From the NCBI GenBank assembly GCA_000230935.2, contig AGIQ01000003.1, forward strand, positions 806,001 to 870,000: DNA of 64,000 nt. The letters run 5' to 3'. The translations under genes were made by a program, and so were the position numbers. Below the pieces are notes generated by a model. The model had not been told where the DNA came from. It made no database searches and saw nothing but the letters and a program-made list of their open reading frames with translations. This document shows, piece after piece, positions 48,009-57,704 of this stretch. This stretch comes from Mycolicibacterium rhodesiae JS60. GTDB lineage: Bacteria > Actinomycetota > Actinomycetes > Mycobacteriales > Mycobacteriaceae. How positions within the stretch are numbered: the stretch's first letter is position 1; every line of letters starts with the position of its first letter.

Positions 48009-48452
48009 ATGCGCTCCTCATTGACGATCTGCGCCACCCTCGCCATGCTGTGCACCGCAACAGGTCTGGCGTCACCGGCGCTGGCCGACGATCCCCCACC
48101 GGGTGATCCGCCGCCCCCGCCCGCATTCAACGTGCGCTACACCGTCACCGCCGACAAGCCGGTCAACGCCGAGATCTATTACCGGGACACCGATCCGCCC
48201 ACGTTCTCTGACTACAGCCACGACCCGTACGTGTTCAGCCCGAACGTCGAAGCCACTGTCGGCCCGGACAAGCCGTGGGTGCTCGAGGCCACCCTGACCG
48301 ATCCGCTGCAGTGGGGCATGGTTCTCGTCCAGGCGACCGGTGCGCTGCCCAAGGCAACAGCGGGATTCAACTGCACGATGGAAATCAACGGTCAGGTCGT
48401 CAAGCGGAACAGCGGGCCCAAGGGTGCGCTGTGTTCGATTCGGAACTGGTAG
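48009..48452 (+). CDS. Small secreted protein, paralogue of 43633
   Basis: This 147-aa protein starts at ATG 48009, 2 bp after the previous stop. It has a signal peptide (about 1-28, ending ALA) then a Pro-rich linker. The mature domain shares YYRDTD, SDYSHDPYVFSP and the ending NSGPKGALCSIRNW with the protein at 43633. The paired Cys and ending resemble MmpS proteins. Envelope role unknown; its position beside the mce operon suggests a link to lipid transport (inference). Confidence 0.75.
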   Translation: MRSSLTICATLAMLCTATGLASPALADDPPPGDPPPPPAFNVRYTVTADKPVNAEIYYRDTDPPTFSDYSHDPYVFSPNVEATVGPDKPWVLEATLTDPLQWGMVLVQATGALPKATAGFNCTMEINGQVVKRNSGPKGALCSIRNW

Positions 48453-48455
48453 CGG

Positions 48456-48959
48456 CTACAGCTTTTTCATGTAGATCGGCATCGCGATCACGGGCCATTG
48501 GTTGCGGCCGCACGATCCGCTCGGGCCGATAACCCGGTTTCGACCGGTGTATTCATCCGCTGAGGGGTCAACGTGACCGTCGATACCGACGGGATAAATC
48601 AGGTACTCCTGGAACCCCTCGATCGCCGCACCATCAGCGCAGAACCGCCAGTTCGGAATCGTGCGCTTGACGTACCACAAGCCGTTGGTCGTGTAGATCG
48701 GCGCGGTCCAGCCCGCGTCGCTGGTCACGGTCCCGGTGCATTCGGTGGGCGAGATGCAGGTGCTCTGAATGGTCCAGATGTTGCGCTCGGACGGCTGGTT
48801 TTCGAAGCGCTCGTTGACCTTCGCCCATTCGCCGTTGGACGACATCACGAACGTGCCGTTGATACCCCACTGCTCGTCAGCCGCAGCGGGTGCTGCGCAG
48901 TTGAGCCCGGCCACTGTGACGGCCGCTCCAATGGCGGTCAGTGCTTGGACTACGCGCAT
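48456..48959 (-). CDS. Small secreted protein at the end of the mce operon
   Basis: This 167-aa protein starts at ATG 48959 after an AAAGGGG site. It has a signal peptide (about 1-27, ending APAAA) and a mature domain with WGINGTFVMSSNGEWAKVNE, STCISPTECTGTVTSDAGW and RNQWPVIAMPIYMKKL. Similar proteins follow mceF in several mycobacterial mce loci as I recall. It starts 13 bp after mceF and is probably co-transcribed. It may bind or hand over the transported lipid; no function is proven. Confidence 0.75.
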   Translation of the reverse strand: MRVVQALTAIGAAVTVAGLNCAAPAAADEQWGINGTFVMSSNGEWAKVNERFENQPSERNIWTIQSTCISPTECTGTVTSDAGWTAPIYTTNGLWYVKRTIPNWRFCADGAAIEGFQEYLIYPVGIDGHVDPSADEYTGRNRVIGPSGSCGRNQWPVIAMPIYMKKL

Positions 48960-48972
48960 GGACCTACCCCTT

Positions 48973-50679
48973 TCAGCTCTGCAGCATGTCCTGCCAGGTT
49001 GTGGCCGGCTTGGCCAGATCGGTCTGCCGGTACAGCGTGCCGTCGCCGCCCATGTACTGACCCGTGCGCGGATCGTATTTGGCGACCTGCAGCGCCGGCG
49101 CCTGCCGGCCGCCGCCGGTGAACGCACTCGGCGCCGCCTGCGGCACTGCACCATCGGAGGGCGGCGGCACAAGATCGGGTGCCAGCATGTTGCCCGGACC
49201 TGGCAGGTTGATCGGTGCCGGGCCGATATTGCCCTCCGGACCCGGCGGCGTCACCGGTGGCGTCTGATAGATGGGTTGGCCGGGCAGCAACGGACCGGGA
49301 CCGGTACCGGCGAAGTTCGGCGGCGGCGGGTCCACCGGTGGCGCACCCGGCGGCGGTGCTGTCACCCCGGGTGGCAGCGGGGTGCCGTCCAACGGTCCAA
49401 AGATGTTGGAATCCGGCAACGCCCGGCTGTCGATCGGAATGCCCTGGGCAACCAGGCCGGGGTCGATCGGGTAGGGGCCGAGGACGTGCTGACGCTGCGC
49501 GAGCGGCTGGAAGCCGTTGGGATCGTTGCACAATTCGACCGTTGGGGCGCGCTTACCCGGATGCTCCATGCACGGATAATTGCGCGCACCACGGACGGCC
49601 ACCGGGGAATCCTGGGGCAGTTTGCAGTAGAGGTTGTCCGGGGTGTCGATGACGGTGGTGTCGGCGGGGTTGCGCCACGACGACGGCGGTAAGAAGCCGA
49701 CCGTACACGCGGCGGGATCGCCGAGCCCGAGCGCGAAGTCACCGTTGGGCAGACCGGTGGGGTTGTTGCTGTGCACGTACGTCTGGATCTGCGCGACGAA
49801 CGGTGGAACGAGCACCAGCAGTTGCTCGATCGACGGGTTGTAGGTCAATCCGATCTGGCCGAAGGTCGTCAGATTCGCCAACAGCACTGGCAGCGTGGGC
49901 TTTAGCTGCTCGAGCAGCGCCGAGGTCTCCTGGGCGAAGCCTGGCCCGTCACGCAGAATCGAGCGGAATTGCGGGTCGTTGTTCGCGACCTGCTCGGTGA
50001 TGCCGGCCAGGCTCTTGGCCCACGTCCGAATCGAATCGGTGGTCTGCGCCTGCGCCGCGACGAAGGGACGTGCGTCGTCGACGAGGGCACGGGTGTTGTC
50101 GGATATTCCGTTCGCATCCCGGGTGATCGTGGCACCCGAGTCGATCAGCGAACCGAAGTCGTAGCCGGTGCCGTTGAAGGCCTCGTAGGATTCCCCGAGC
50201 AGCTGGCTCAGCTTCTCTTTCGGAATACTGTCGACCAGCTTGCTGACCTGGTCGAGCATCGGTCCCACTGATTGCGGGATCGACGTATTGCCGACCGTAA
50301 TGACCGAGCCATCCTGCAGATAGGGTGCTTTGTCGTTGCGCGGCAACAGTTCGACGTACTGCTCACCGACTGCCGACATGCTGCGTACCTCGGCCTTGAG
50401 GTCAGCCGGAATCTTCGGCGACTTGTCCAATGACAACGTCGCCCTGGCGCCGGAGTCGGTCAACTCGATCGAGGTGACCTTGCCGACTTGCAGGCCGCGA
50501 TAGGTGACATTGCTGAACTGGTAGAGACCGCCAGTGGCCGGCAGGTCCAGCTGGACGGTCAGACGCCCCAGTCCCAGCAGGGTGGGGACCTGGATGTACG
50601 CGAACAGCATGACCCCGACACCGACGATCGAGGCGATCGTGAAGATGATCAGCTGGGTCCGGACAAAACGCGTCAGCAT
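48973..50679 (-). CDS. Mce family protein MceF
   Basis: This 568-aa protein has an N-terminal transmembrane anchor (about 8-33), the MlaD/Mce domain (about 38-115, VTYRGLQVGKVTSI, with the pore loop region following), a long helical domain (about 130-290), and a Pro/Gly-rich C-terminus (about 415-530) ending in the YDPRTGQYMGGDGTLYRQ motif seen in MceF/MceD proteins. Mce proteins form a hexameric tunnel that carries lipids across the periplasm. It is the sixth mce gene in the operon, directly adjoining mceE (TAAATG). Confidence 0.92.
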   Translation of the reverse strand: MLTRFVRTQLIIFTIASIVGVGVMLFAYIQVPTLLGLGRLTVQLDLPATGGLYQFSNVTYRGLQVGKVTSIELTDSGARATLSLDKSPKIPADLKAEVRSMSAVGEQYVELLPRNDKAPYLQDGSVITVGNTSIPQSVGPMLDQVSKLVDSIPKEKLSQLLGESYEAFNGTGYDFGSLIDSGATITRDANGISDNTRALVDDARPFVAAQAQTTDSIRTWAKSLAGITEQVANNDPQFRSILRDGPGFAQETSALLEQLKPTLPVLLANLTTFGQIGLTYNPSIEQLLVLVPPFVAQIQTYVHSNNPTGLPNGDFALGLGDPAACTVGFLPPSSWRNPADTTVIDTPDNLYCKLPQDSPVAVRGARNYPCMEHPGKRAPTVELCNDPNGFQPLAQRQHVLGPYPIDPGLVAQGIPIDSRALPDSNIFGPLDGTPLPPGVTAPPPGAPPVDPPPPNFAGTGPGPLLPGQPIYQTPPVTPPGPEGNIGPAPINLPGPGNMLAPDLVPPPSDGAVPQAAPSAFTGGGRQAPALQVAKYDPRTGQYMGGDGTLYRQTDLAKPATTWQDMLQS

Positions 50680-52032
50680 TTAGCCACCCCCTCCCGTCGG
50701 TGGAGCCGGCGGCGTGCTTGCCGGCGGATTCGGTTGTGCGCCATAGGGCCCGGCGAAGATCGGCTTCACCCCGGTCGCGGCGAGTTGCGCCTCGGTGTAG
50801 ATCTGAGTACCGGGCGCGGCGATCGGCGCAGGAGGCACGAACGGCAGGATCGGACCGATCTCGGCGATCGCCGACGGTGGCGGCGCTTGTGGTGGCTGCT
50901 CGTCGAAGGCATCCGGCGGTGGCGGGACCACCCCGGTCTTGAGTGGATCGTAGGTGTAGTTCAGGTAAACCGGATCGCCGGGCGCCGGGATGAGCTGTGC
51001 GCCTTCCTGGCCCCATCTGGTGCCCAGGAACAACGTGCGCTTCAACCGCGGGATGGTCAGGTCGACGACCGCGAACAGGTTGTAATAGTCACCGCGGATC
51101 GCCCGGTCCATGAAGCTCTGGGTGAACGGGAAGTGGATCGCGTATTCGAGCAACGCATCCAGATCCGGGCCGACATCGGCGAATGCCTTGAACGCCGGCT
51201 CCAGGTTCTTCAGGTTGGCCACCAGGTCGGCCTGCGACTCGTTGACCAATCGGTTGGCAGTGTTGCTGAAGGTGCCGAGCTTCTCCAACGCCGTTGTCAG
51301 CGTTGGCCTTTCCTTGATCAACACGTCGATCGCGGGCGGGATCTTCTCCAGCGCGCGGCTGAGGTCGTCGCGCTGGCCGGCGAACGTCGAGGCCATCCGG
51401 TTGAGCGATTGGATGGCCAGCACGATGTTGTCCCGCTGGCCGTCCAGTGTTCCGACGAAAGTGTCCAGCCGGGTGATCAAGTCGCGGAACGCCGCCTCGT
51501 TGCCGTTGACCGCCGTACTGAAGTTGTGGATGACGTCGCCGATCTGCCCGAGACCGCCACCGTTGACCACAGCCGCCAGCGAGGCCAGCGTCTGCTCGGT
51601 TGTCGGGTAGGTCGAGGACGCGTTCAGCGGGATGGTCCCGCCCGGGGTGAGTTCGCCGCTCGGCGACTGGCCGATCGGGGGGGTCAACGATAGGTGCATC
51701 GAGCCCAGCAGGCTGGTTTGGCCAACGCTGGCAACGGCATTGGCCGGTACCACGACATCGGGCTTCACCGAGAACTCCACGTCCGCATGCCAGTTCTTGA
51801 CCGTCAACTTGCGCACGCTGCCGACCACGACGTCATTGATCATTACGGGTGAATTCGGTTCCAGCGTAGCGATATTCGCGATCTCCGCGTGGTAGACGCT
51901 GGCATCGGACCCACGGCCCACCGCGCCGGGCAGTGGGAGTGAGTTGACGCCCTGGAACGCGCAGGCGCTGGTGGTCACCGCGACACATGAGCCGGCTATC
52001 ACCGCCCGTCGCAAAGACTTTCCGCCGATCAT
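50680..52032 (-). CDS. Mce-family lipoprotein MceE
   Basis: This 450-aa protein has a lipoprotein-type signal (Cys24 after TTSA, then AFQGVNSLPLPG, typical of MceE/LprN although the lipobox is not perfect), the Mce domain (about 45-125), a long helical domain (130-310) and a Pro-rich tail. MceE proteins anchor the tunnel through the lipid. The operon position between mceD and mceF fits; it overlaps mceD by 4 bp (ATGA). Confidence 0.9.
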   Translation of the reverse strand: MIGGKSLRRAVIAGSCVAVTTSACAFQGVNSLPLPGAVGRGSDASVYHAEIANIATLEPNSPVMINDVVVGSVRKLTVKNWHADVEFSVKPDVVVPANAVASVGQTSLLGSMHLSLTPPIGQSPSGELTPGGTIPLNASSTYPTTEQTLASLAAVVNGGGLGQIGDVIHNFSTAVNGNEAAFRDLITRLDTFVGTLDGQRDNIVLAIQSLNRMASTFAGQRDDLSRALEKIPPAIDVLIKERPTLTTALEKLGTFSNTANRLVNESQADLVANLKNLEPAFKAFADVGPDLDALLEYAIHFPFTQSFMDRAIRGDYYNLFAVVDLTIPRLKRTLFLGTRWGQEGAQLIPAPGDPVYLNYTYDPLKTGVVPPPPDAFDEQPPQAPPPSAIAEIGPILPFVPPAPIAAPGTQIYTEAQLAATGVKPIFAGPYGAQPNPPASTPPAPPTGGGG

Positions 52033-53459
52033 GGCGTGCCTCCTGCTTCCGCGGCCATCGGGGGTCCGCCAGGTGCCGGACCGGGCGCAGCCCCCGCCGG
52101 GTTCAACATGCTGGGCAACGACGAGATCACACTGGGCGGAATGATCGGTCCTGCTCCGGGCAGCAGTTGGGCTGCACCAGGAGGTGCCTCACCCGGCGCA
52201 CGCCCGGTAAACGGCCCCGGCCCGGGAAGCACACCCTCGTATGCCGAGATGGACGGCGGGATGTCCGGCGGTCCCGGGTTGGGTCCACCGGCGCCCGGTG
52301 CCAGGTTCGGCTCGGAGTAGATGAGGTCGTCGGGGTTGGCCGCCGGCATCAGATAGGGATCGATACCGATCGGCAGGTAGTTGAAGTTCAGTAGGCGCAG
52401 CGCCGGACCCAGATATTGGCTGCACAGCTTCGCCGTCTCCGGTGCCGTGGTGTTCTCGATCGCACCGATTGCGCCGCAGACGAACTCGGTCGGGTTGGAG
52501 AAGTTGTTCAACACGAACTGACCCACCGCACTACCGGCCGACGGGCTGTAGATGTTGTAGGCGTTGGCCAATGCGTTGGGCGCGATATGGAGGACGTTCT
52601 CGATCTCCATCTTGTTCTCGAGCAGGTTCGAGGTGACCGTGGTCAGGCGCTGGATCTGCTCGGAGGTCTGATTGCGGCTGCCCGCGACGAACCGCTGAAT
52701 GTCGACGATCGCGACCGACAGGTTCTTCAGCGCGCCGTCGAGGTCCGACCGGTTCCCGTCGATCACGCTGGTCAGCGTCGCCAACCGGTTCTGGAACATC
52801 ACCACCTGCTCGTTGCTGTCACGCAGAGTCGTGACGAAGAGCTGAAGGTTCTTGATGATGTCGACGATGTTGCCGCTGCCGTTGGCCAGAACCCGGGAGA
52901 CCCCGGCGAGCTCGGTAATGGTCTGGCGCAGCTTGTCGCCGTTGCCGTCGAGCGCATTTGCGGCACTGTCGATGAAACGCGAGACCGAGGTTCCCGAGAC
53001 ACCGCTCTGCGGCCCGAGATCGGTGGCCAGCCGCATCAGTTGTTGCTTGACCTCATCCCACTCCACCGGGATGGCAGTACGGTCCAACGGGATCACCGCG
53101 TCATCCGCGATTTCTTTCTGCCCGGTGTTCTTGCGGAAGGCAGGTGTCAGCTGGACGTAGCGGGCGGCGACCAGATTCTGCGCCACGATGACCGCCTTGG
53201 CGTCCATGGGGATCGGCACATCGCGGTCGACGTCGAGCACCAGCTTGGTCTGGGTGCCCTGCGGTTCGATCGCCTTGATGGTGCCAACCTTGACGCCGGA
53301 GACTCGGACGTCGTCACCGGGATAGATACCGGTCGCCGTGGTGAAAATCGCGTTGATCGTCTTCGGACCGAAGAAGACATTGCGCACCAGCACCGCAACA
53401 ACGACCGCGAGAACCCCGGCCAGCGCCACCGCCAGTAGCTTGACCCAACGTCGGCTCAT
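52029..53459 (-). CDS. Mce family protein MceD
   Basis: This 476-aa protein has an N-terminal membrane helix (about 7-30), the Mce domain (GIYPGDDVRVSGVKVGTIKAI near 45-65), a helical domain (about 125-270) and a Pro/Gly-rich C-terminus (from about 385). It is a tunnel subunit of the Mce lipid importer. It starts at 53459, its ATG overlapping the mceC stop by 1 nt. Confidence 0.9.
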   Translation of the reverse strand: MSRRWVKLLAVALAGVLAVVVAVLVRNVFFGPKTINAIFTTATGIYPGDDVRVSGVKVGTIKAIEPQGTQTKLVLDVDRDVPIPMDAKAVIVAQNLVAARYVQLTPAFRKNTGQKEIADDAVIPLDRTAIPVEWDEVKQQLMRLATDLGPQSGVSGTSVSRFIDSAANALDGNGDKLRQTITELAGVSRVLANGSGNIVDIIKNLQLFVTTLRDSNEQVVMFQNRLATLTSVIDGNRSDLDGALKNLSVAIVDIQRFVAGSRNQTSEQIQRLTTVTSNLLENKMEIENVLHIAPNALANAYNIYSPSAGSAVGQFVLNNFSNPTEFVCGAIGAIENTTAPETAKLCSQYLGPALRLLNFNYLPIGIDPYLMPAANPDDLIYSEPNLAPGAGGPNPGPPDIPPSISAYEGVLPGPGPFTGRAPGEAPPGAAQLLPGAGPIIPPSVISSLPSMLNPAGAAPGPAPGGPPMAAEAGGTP

Positions 53460-54541
53460 CAGCGCGAACCTCCCGGAATCCCGTTGTAGGGCAGCGGCAA
53501 TTCGGCGCGTGGCCCTGCGGTGTCCGCGGGCTGGCCGGCATTGACGCCGCGGCGGAAGCCGAATGCGTAATCCATGAACGGCTGCAGCAGCTGCGCGGGC
53601 TGCAGGTTCGGCACGTACGCGTTGTAGTACGGGCCGTTGGCCAGCGTCTCACCCTCGGACAGGATGAACTTCTTCACGTTCGGCAGCATCTTGGCGATGT
53701 TGTCTTTGTTCTTCTCCAGTACGGCGACAACCGAATTGAGCCGCGCCAAGGTCGGAGCGAGTTGCTTTTCGTTGTCGGACACCAGACCGGACAGCTGCAC
53801 CGATACGGCCGACGTGTTGGCCAGCAGGTCCACGATCGCCTCGCGCCGATCGTTGAGCACTCCGATCAACTCGTTCGCGTTGAGGATCAAGGTGTTCAGC
53901 TGCTGACTGCGCTGACCCAACACCGTGGTGACGTCGGCGGCGCTCTTGAACAGACCGGCCAGGTTCTCATTGCGGCTGTTGAGCGATCGGGACAACCGGC
54001 TCAGCCCGTCGAAGGTCGGTCCGAGCTTGGGGGCGAGTTGGTCAATCGTGGCCGAGAGCGTGTCCAGCGACTGGTTGAGCGAGGCGGTATCGGTACCAGC
54101 CGTATTGCTGGTGAGGTCGCTGACCGCCTCGGTGAGTGAGTAGGGCGAGGAGGTGCGGGTCGTCGGAATCACATCGGATGAACGCAGGCTCCCGCTGCCG
54201 GCGGACTCCAGGGTGAGCACACGCTCGCCCAGCAGGGAGCCGGTACGAATGTGTGCGGAGGTCTGCGACCCGAGCGGATACTTGCCCGTGGTCGTGAACG
54301 TGACCAGTGCGTCGCCGTTGTCGAGCTGCACGTCGGTGATCGATCCGACTTTGATTCCGGAGATCGTCACGTCATTGCCGACGGTGATCCCGCCGGCCTC
54401 GCTGAACAACGCCTGATGGCGGACAGCGGTGGCCAGCTGCACGAGCCGCTCCGGCTGCAGACCGACAGCGATCACGAGCAGGATCAGGACGGCGCCGATG
54501 AAGCCGGCGCGGAACAGGTTTGAATCACGATATTTCAGCAT
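53459..54541 (-). CDS. Mce family protein MceC
   Basis: This 360-aa protein starts at ATG 54541 (MLKYRDSNLFRAGF), overlapping the mceB stop (ATGA); a start five codons upstream is possible but less likely. It has one membrane helix (about 13-33), the Mce domain (GITVGNDVTISGIKVGSITDV), a helical domain and a short tail without the long Pro-rich extension. Tunnel subunit of the Mce complex. Confidence 0.9.
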   Translation of the reverse strand: MLKYRDSNLFRAGFIGAVLILLVIAVGLQPERLVQLATAVRHQALFSEAGGITVGNDVTISGIKVGSITDVQLDNGDALVTFTTTGKYPLGSQTSAHIRTGSLLGERVLTLESAGSGSLRSSDVIPTTRTSSPYSLTEAVSDLTSNTAGTDTASLNQSLDTLSATIDQLAPKLGPTFDGLSRLSRSLNSRNENLAGLFKSAADVTTVLGQRSQQLNTLILNANELIGVLNDRREAIVDLLANTSAVSVQLSGLVSDNEKQLAPTLARLNSVVAVLEKNKDNIAKMLPNVKKFILSEGETLANGPYYNAYVPNLQPAQLLQPFMDYAFGFRRGVNAGQPADTAGPRAELPLPYNGIPGGSR

Positions 54542-55563
54542 CAGGGCTCTCCGCACCTACCGGACTCTTGTTTGAGCATAGGGAAGACCCCGGTCCGTCC
54601 CTGCAGATCGGTGACGCGGATGGAAAGACCGCAGATGTAGTACATGATCCAGCCGCCATAAGCCCCGAGCCGGGCCATCTTGCGATAGTTGTCCGGACCC
54701 CGCTGCAGACCCCTGTCGAACACGATCTTGTTGTCGTCCAACAGCGGTGCGAGCCGGTTGAGCTGGTCGATATCGCCCTTCAACGGCGCCCGCGCCTCGT
54801 TGAGAAGGCTTGTCAGCGAAGCAGTCCCGTTGTCCAGCTGGGTGATCGCCGTGCCGATCGGGTCGCGGTCCTGCGCCAAACCGGAGATCAATTTCTCCAG
54901 CTTGTCGATGGCACCGGAGAACTTGTCACCGTCTTTGGCGAGCGTATCGACGACGACCCTCAGATTGTCGATCAGCTGCTCGACGGTCTGGCTGTTGTCG
55001 GCCAACGCATTCGAGAACGACGTGGTCTTGCCCAGCAGCGAGTCAAGCGTGTCGCCCTGGCCCTGCAGGATGTTGATCAGCGACGAGGTCAGGGCGTTGA
55101 CGTCCTGCGGATTGAGCCCCTGGATCACCGGCCGCAGACCGCCGAGCAAGAGGTCCAGGTCCAGCGCACCCTGCGTGCGGTCCTTCGGGATCTGCGAACC
55201 AGCCGGCAGCACCCGGTTCGAGCCGGGTCCGTCGACAAGTTCCAGATACCGGTCACCAGTCAGGTTCAAATACCGAACTGCCGCTTGGGTTCCCGTGGTC
55301 AAGACGATGTCCCTGTCGGCATCGAACTTGACCAGGACACTCTTGTCCGGTTGCAGGTCCACACTGCTGACCGTGCCGACGCGGACTCCTGCGACACGCA
55401 CCGTGTCACCGTCCTTCAATCGGGATGCGTCGCCGAACACCGCCGAGTACCCCGAGGTCGAGCCACTGCGGTAATTGCTGAACGTCAAGAACAGGAAGGC
55501 GGTCAGGACCACCATCACGACGGCGAACGTGCCGAACTTGACGAGAGTGCTTGTGGTGCGCAT
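54541..55563 (-). CDS. Mce family protein MceB
   Basis: This 340-aa protein starts at ATG 55563 (MRTTSTLVKFGTFAVV) or one codon earlier; both overlap the mceA stop. It has one membrane helix (about 8-30), the Mce domain (SRLKDGDTVRVAGVRVGTVSSV), a helical domain and the short conserved C-terminus (MYYICGLSIRVTDLQG, two Cys) typical of MceB. Tunnel subunit. Confidence 0.91.
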   Translation of the reverse strand: MRTTSTLVKFGTFAVVMVVLTAFLFLTFSNYRSGSTSGYSAVFGDASRLKDGDTVRVAGVRVGTVSSVDLQPDKSVLVKFDADRDIVLTTGTQAAVRYLNLTGDRYLELVDGPGSNRVLPAGSQIPKDRTQGALDLDLLLGGLRPVIQGLNPQDVNALTSSLINILQGQGDTLDSLLGKTTSFSNALADNSQTVEQLIDNLRVVVDTLAKDGDKFSGAIDKLEKLISGLAQDRDPIGTAITQLDNGTASLTSLLNEARAPLKGDIDQLNRLAPLLDDNKIVFDRGLQRGPDNYRKMARLGAYGGWIMYYICGLSIRVTDLQGRTGVFPMLKQESGRCGEP

Positions 55564-56840
55564 CATCCGGGCTGTCCGATCTGTGCGGTGTTGCGCGGCG
55601 GGCCGTCCAACGGTCCGAACAGCAGCTGCTTGAGCCCGTCGGAGTTCAGCAGGATGCCCTGGTTGCCGTACTGGAACGGGTTGATTCCGGTATCGGTGAC
55701 CAGATACTTCGATCGATTGCCGAAGCCGATGTAGGGCAGACCCATGCACTGCGGACCGCCCTTGGCCGCGACCTTGGGCATATTGGACGGGTATCGGTAG
55801 CGCTCGATGCCCAGTGTGAAGGCGACGCTGACCAGAACGCCCGGGTCCGCCAGCGGAGGCTGTAGGCGAACCCAGTTCATGCCTTGGAGCGTGCAGTTGA
55901 TGGCGGGCGCGTATTCGTTGAACAGGGCGGTGGTGGGAGCCAGCAGGTGGAGCACCTTGCTCAGGGCCGGCTGGTTGGTGCCGAGCACGTCGTTGCCCTC
56001 ATCGGCCAGCCCGATCATGTTGACCAGGAACGTATCCAGGTTTTGCTGCTCATCGACGATGCTCTGGCTGATCTTGTTCGTGCTCTGCACGGTCTTCACC
56101 AGATCCGGTGCGGCGTCGGCGTAGGCGGCGGCCACCGGTGCGGTCAGCTCGATGTCGCGGGCCAGGTTCGGCAGGCTAGGTTCAAGTTTGGCCAGCAGGC
56201 TGTCGAAGTCGGCCACGGTCTGGCCGAATTGCTTACCGCGCCCGGCGAATGCGGACGACAAGGCACCCAGCGTCTCGTTGAGCTGTGCCGGATCGATCTT
56301 GTTGAGGATCTGGGTCAGTTGCTGGAACACGGTGTTGATTTCGACAGTGACGTGCTGGCCCTGCAGAACCTGACCGGAATACATGGGTTTCGACGACGGA
56401 TCCGCGGGCGGTTCGAAGTTGACGTACTTGGCGCCGAAGACCGTCGTCGAGGCGATGTCGGCGACGACATTGGACGGAATCTTGCGCAGCTGTCCGGGAT
56501 CCATCGCGAGGTGCAGCACGGCGGCACCGTCGGGACGGGTTTCGATCGATTCGACCTTACCGACCTGGACACCGCGCATCTTGACCCGGGCGTCGGGGTT
56601 CATCACCAGGCCGGCGCGGTCGGAGATCACGGTCACCGGAACGGTTTTGGTGAAGTCACCGCGGAACAGGCCGACGGCGACGGCGACGATCGCGGCCACC
56701 ACGACGACTGTGGCCAGGCCTGCCACCGGGCGTGCCCAGCCGCGCGCACCGAAGCTGTGCCCAACCCGGGGCGCCACCGGCACTGCGGCGGTTTCGGTTT
56801 CCGACCGGTCGGCCGGCCCCGGACCAAAGTTTCTCGTCAC
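55563..56840 (-). CDS. Mce family protein MceA
   Basis: This 425-aa protein has a cytoplasmic N-terminus, one membrane helix (about 37-60), the Mce domain (GLVMNPDARVKMRGVQVGKVESI), a helical domain with INCTLQGMN and a C-terminus containing CMGLPYIGFGNRSKYL, as in MceA proteins. It is the first tunnel subunit, 9 bp after yrbEB. Confidence 0.91.
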   Translation of the reverse strand: MTRNFGPGPADRSETETAAVPVAPRVGHSFGARGWARPVAGLATVVVVAAIVAVAVGLFRGDFTKTVPVTVISDRAGLVMNPDARVKMRGVQVGKVESIETRPDGAAVLHLAMDPGQLRKIPSNVVADIASTTVFGAKYVNFEPPADPSSKPMYSGQVLQGQHVTVEINTVFQQLTQILNKIDPAQLNETLGALSSAFAGRGKQFGQTVADFDSLLAKLEPSLPNLARDIELTAPVAAAYADAAPDLVKTVQSTNKISQSIVDEQQNLDTFLVNMIGLADEGNDVLGTNQPALSKVLHLLAPTTALFNEYAPAINCTLQGMNWVRLQPPLADPGVLVSVAFTLGIERYRYPSNMPKVAAKGGPQCMGLPYIGFGNRSKYLVTDTGINPFQYGNQGILLNSDGLKQLLFGPLDGPPRNTAQIGQPG

Positions 56841-56849
56841 GTCTTCTCC

Positions 56850-57698
56850 CTATCCGGACAGGTTGAAGTTGCCGTTGGATCCGTAGATGGCCAGTGAGAC
56901 CAGCAGGGTGACGGAGACGACCACGATCAGGGAGGTCCGTACCGCGTTACCGACCGCGACGCCGACGCCGGAGGGTCCGCCGGTGGCGAAGTAGCCGAAG
57001 TAGGTGTGGATCAACAAGATCGTGATCGCCATCAACACCGCCTGCAGGAAGCTCCACAGCAGATCGATCGGGTTCAAAAACGTGTTGAAGTAGTGGTCAT
57101 ACAAACCGCCGGACTGACCGAACAACACCACCGTGGTGAACTGGCTGGCCACGAAACTCAAGATGACCGCGATCGAGTACAGCGGGGTGATCGCCACCAT
57201 CCCGGCCACAATCCGCGTGGACACCAGGTATTCCACCGGGGGGATGCCCATCGATTCCAGGGCATCGATCTCCTCATTGATCCGCATCGCACCGAGTTGG
57301 GCCGTGACCCCGGCACCAAACGTGGCCGCCAACCCGATCCCGGCCACCACCGGCGCACTGATCCGCACATTGATAAACGCGGCCAAAAACCCCGTCAACG
57401 CTTCGATACCGATATTGCCCAACGAGCTATACCCCTGCACCGCCAGGGTCCCACCAGCAGCCAACGTCAAGAACCCGACGATCACCACGGTGCCGCCGAT
57501 CATCGCCAACGTGCCCGCACCCATGCTGATCTCCGCGATCAACCGGATGATCTCCTTGCGGAAATGCAGCGCCGCATGCGGCGTGCCGGCAATCGCCCGC
57601 CCATAAAAGATCGTGTGATCACCAATGCGGCCGAACGTCCCCAACGGACGGCGCACCTGCCGCGCGATCCGCGGATACAAAGCCTGCAACGACGCCAT
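56850..57698 (-). CDS. YrbEB permease of the Mce importer
   Basis: This 282-aa integral membrane protein is an MlaE-family permease with five to six hydrophobic segments and the conserved MRINEEIDALESMGIPPVEYLVSTR motif that contacts the ATPase (MceG, encoded elsewhere). It pairs with YrbEA to move lipid across the inner membrane. It starts 6 bp after yrbEA. Confidence 0.93.
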   Translation of the reverse strand: MASLQALYPRIARQVRRPLGTFGRIGDHTIFYGRAIAGTPHAALHFRKEIIRLIAEISMGAGTLAMIGGTVVIVGFLTLAAGGTLAVQGYSSLGNIGIEALTGFLAAFINVRISAPVVAGIGLAATFGAGVTAQLGAMRINEEIDALESMGIPPVEYLVSTRIVAGMVAITPLYSIAVILSFVASQFTTVVLFGQSGGLYDHYFNTFLNPIDLLWSFLQAVLMAITILLIHTYFGYFATGGPSGVGVAVGNAVRTSLIVVVSVTLLVSLAIYGSNGNFNLSG

Positions 57699-57704
57699 CG
57701 CGAT

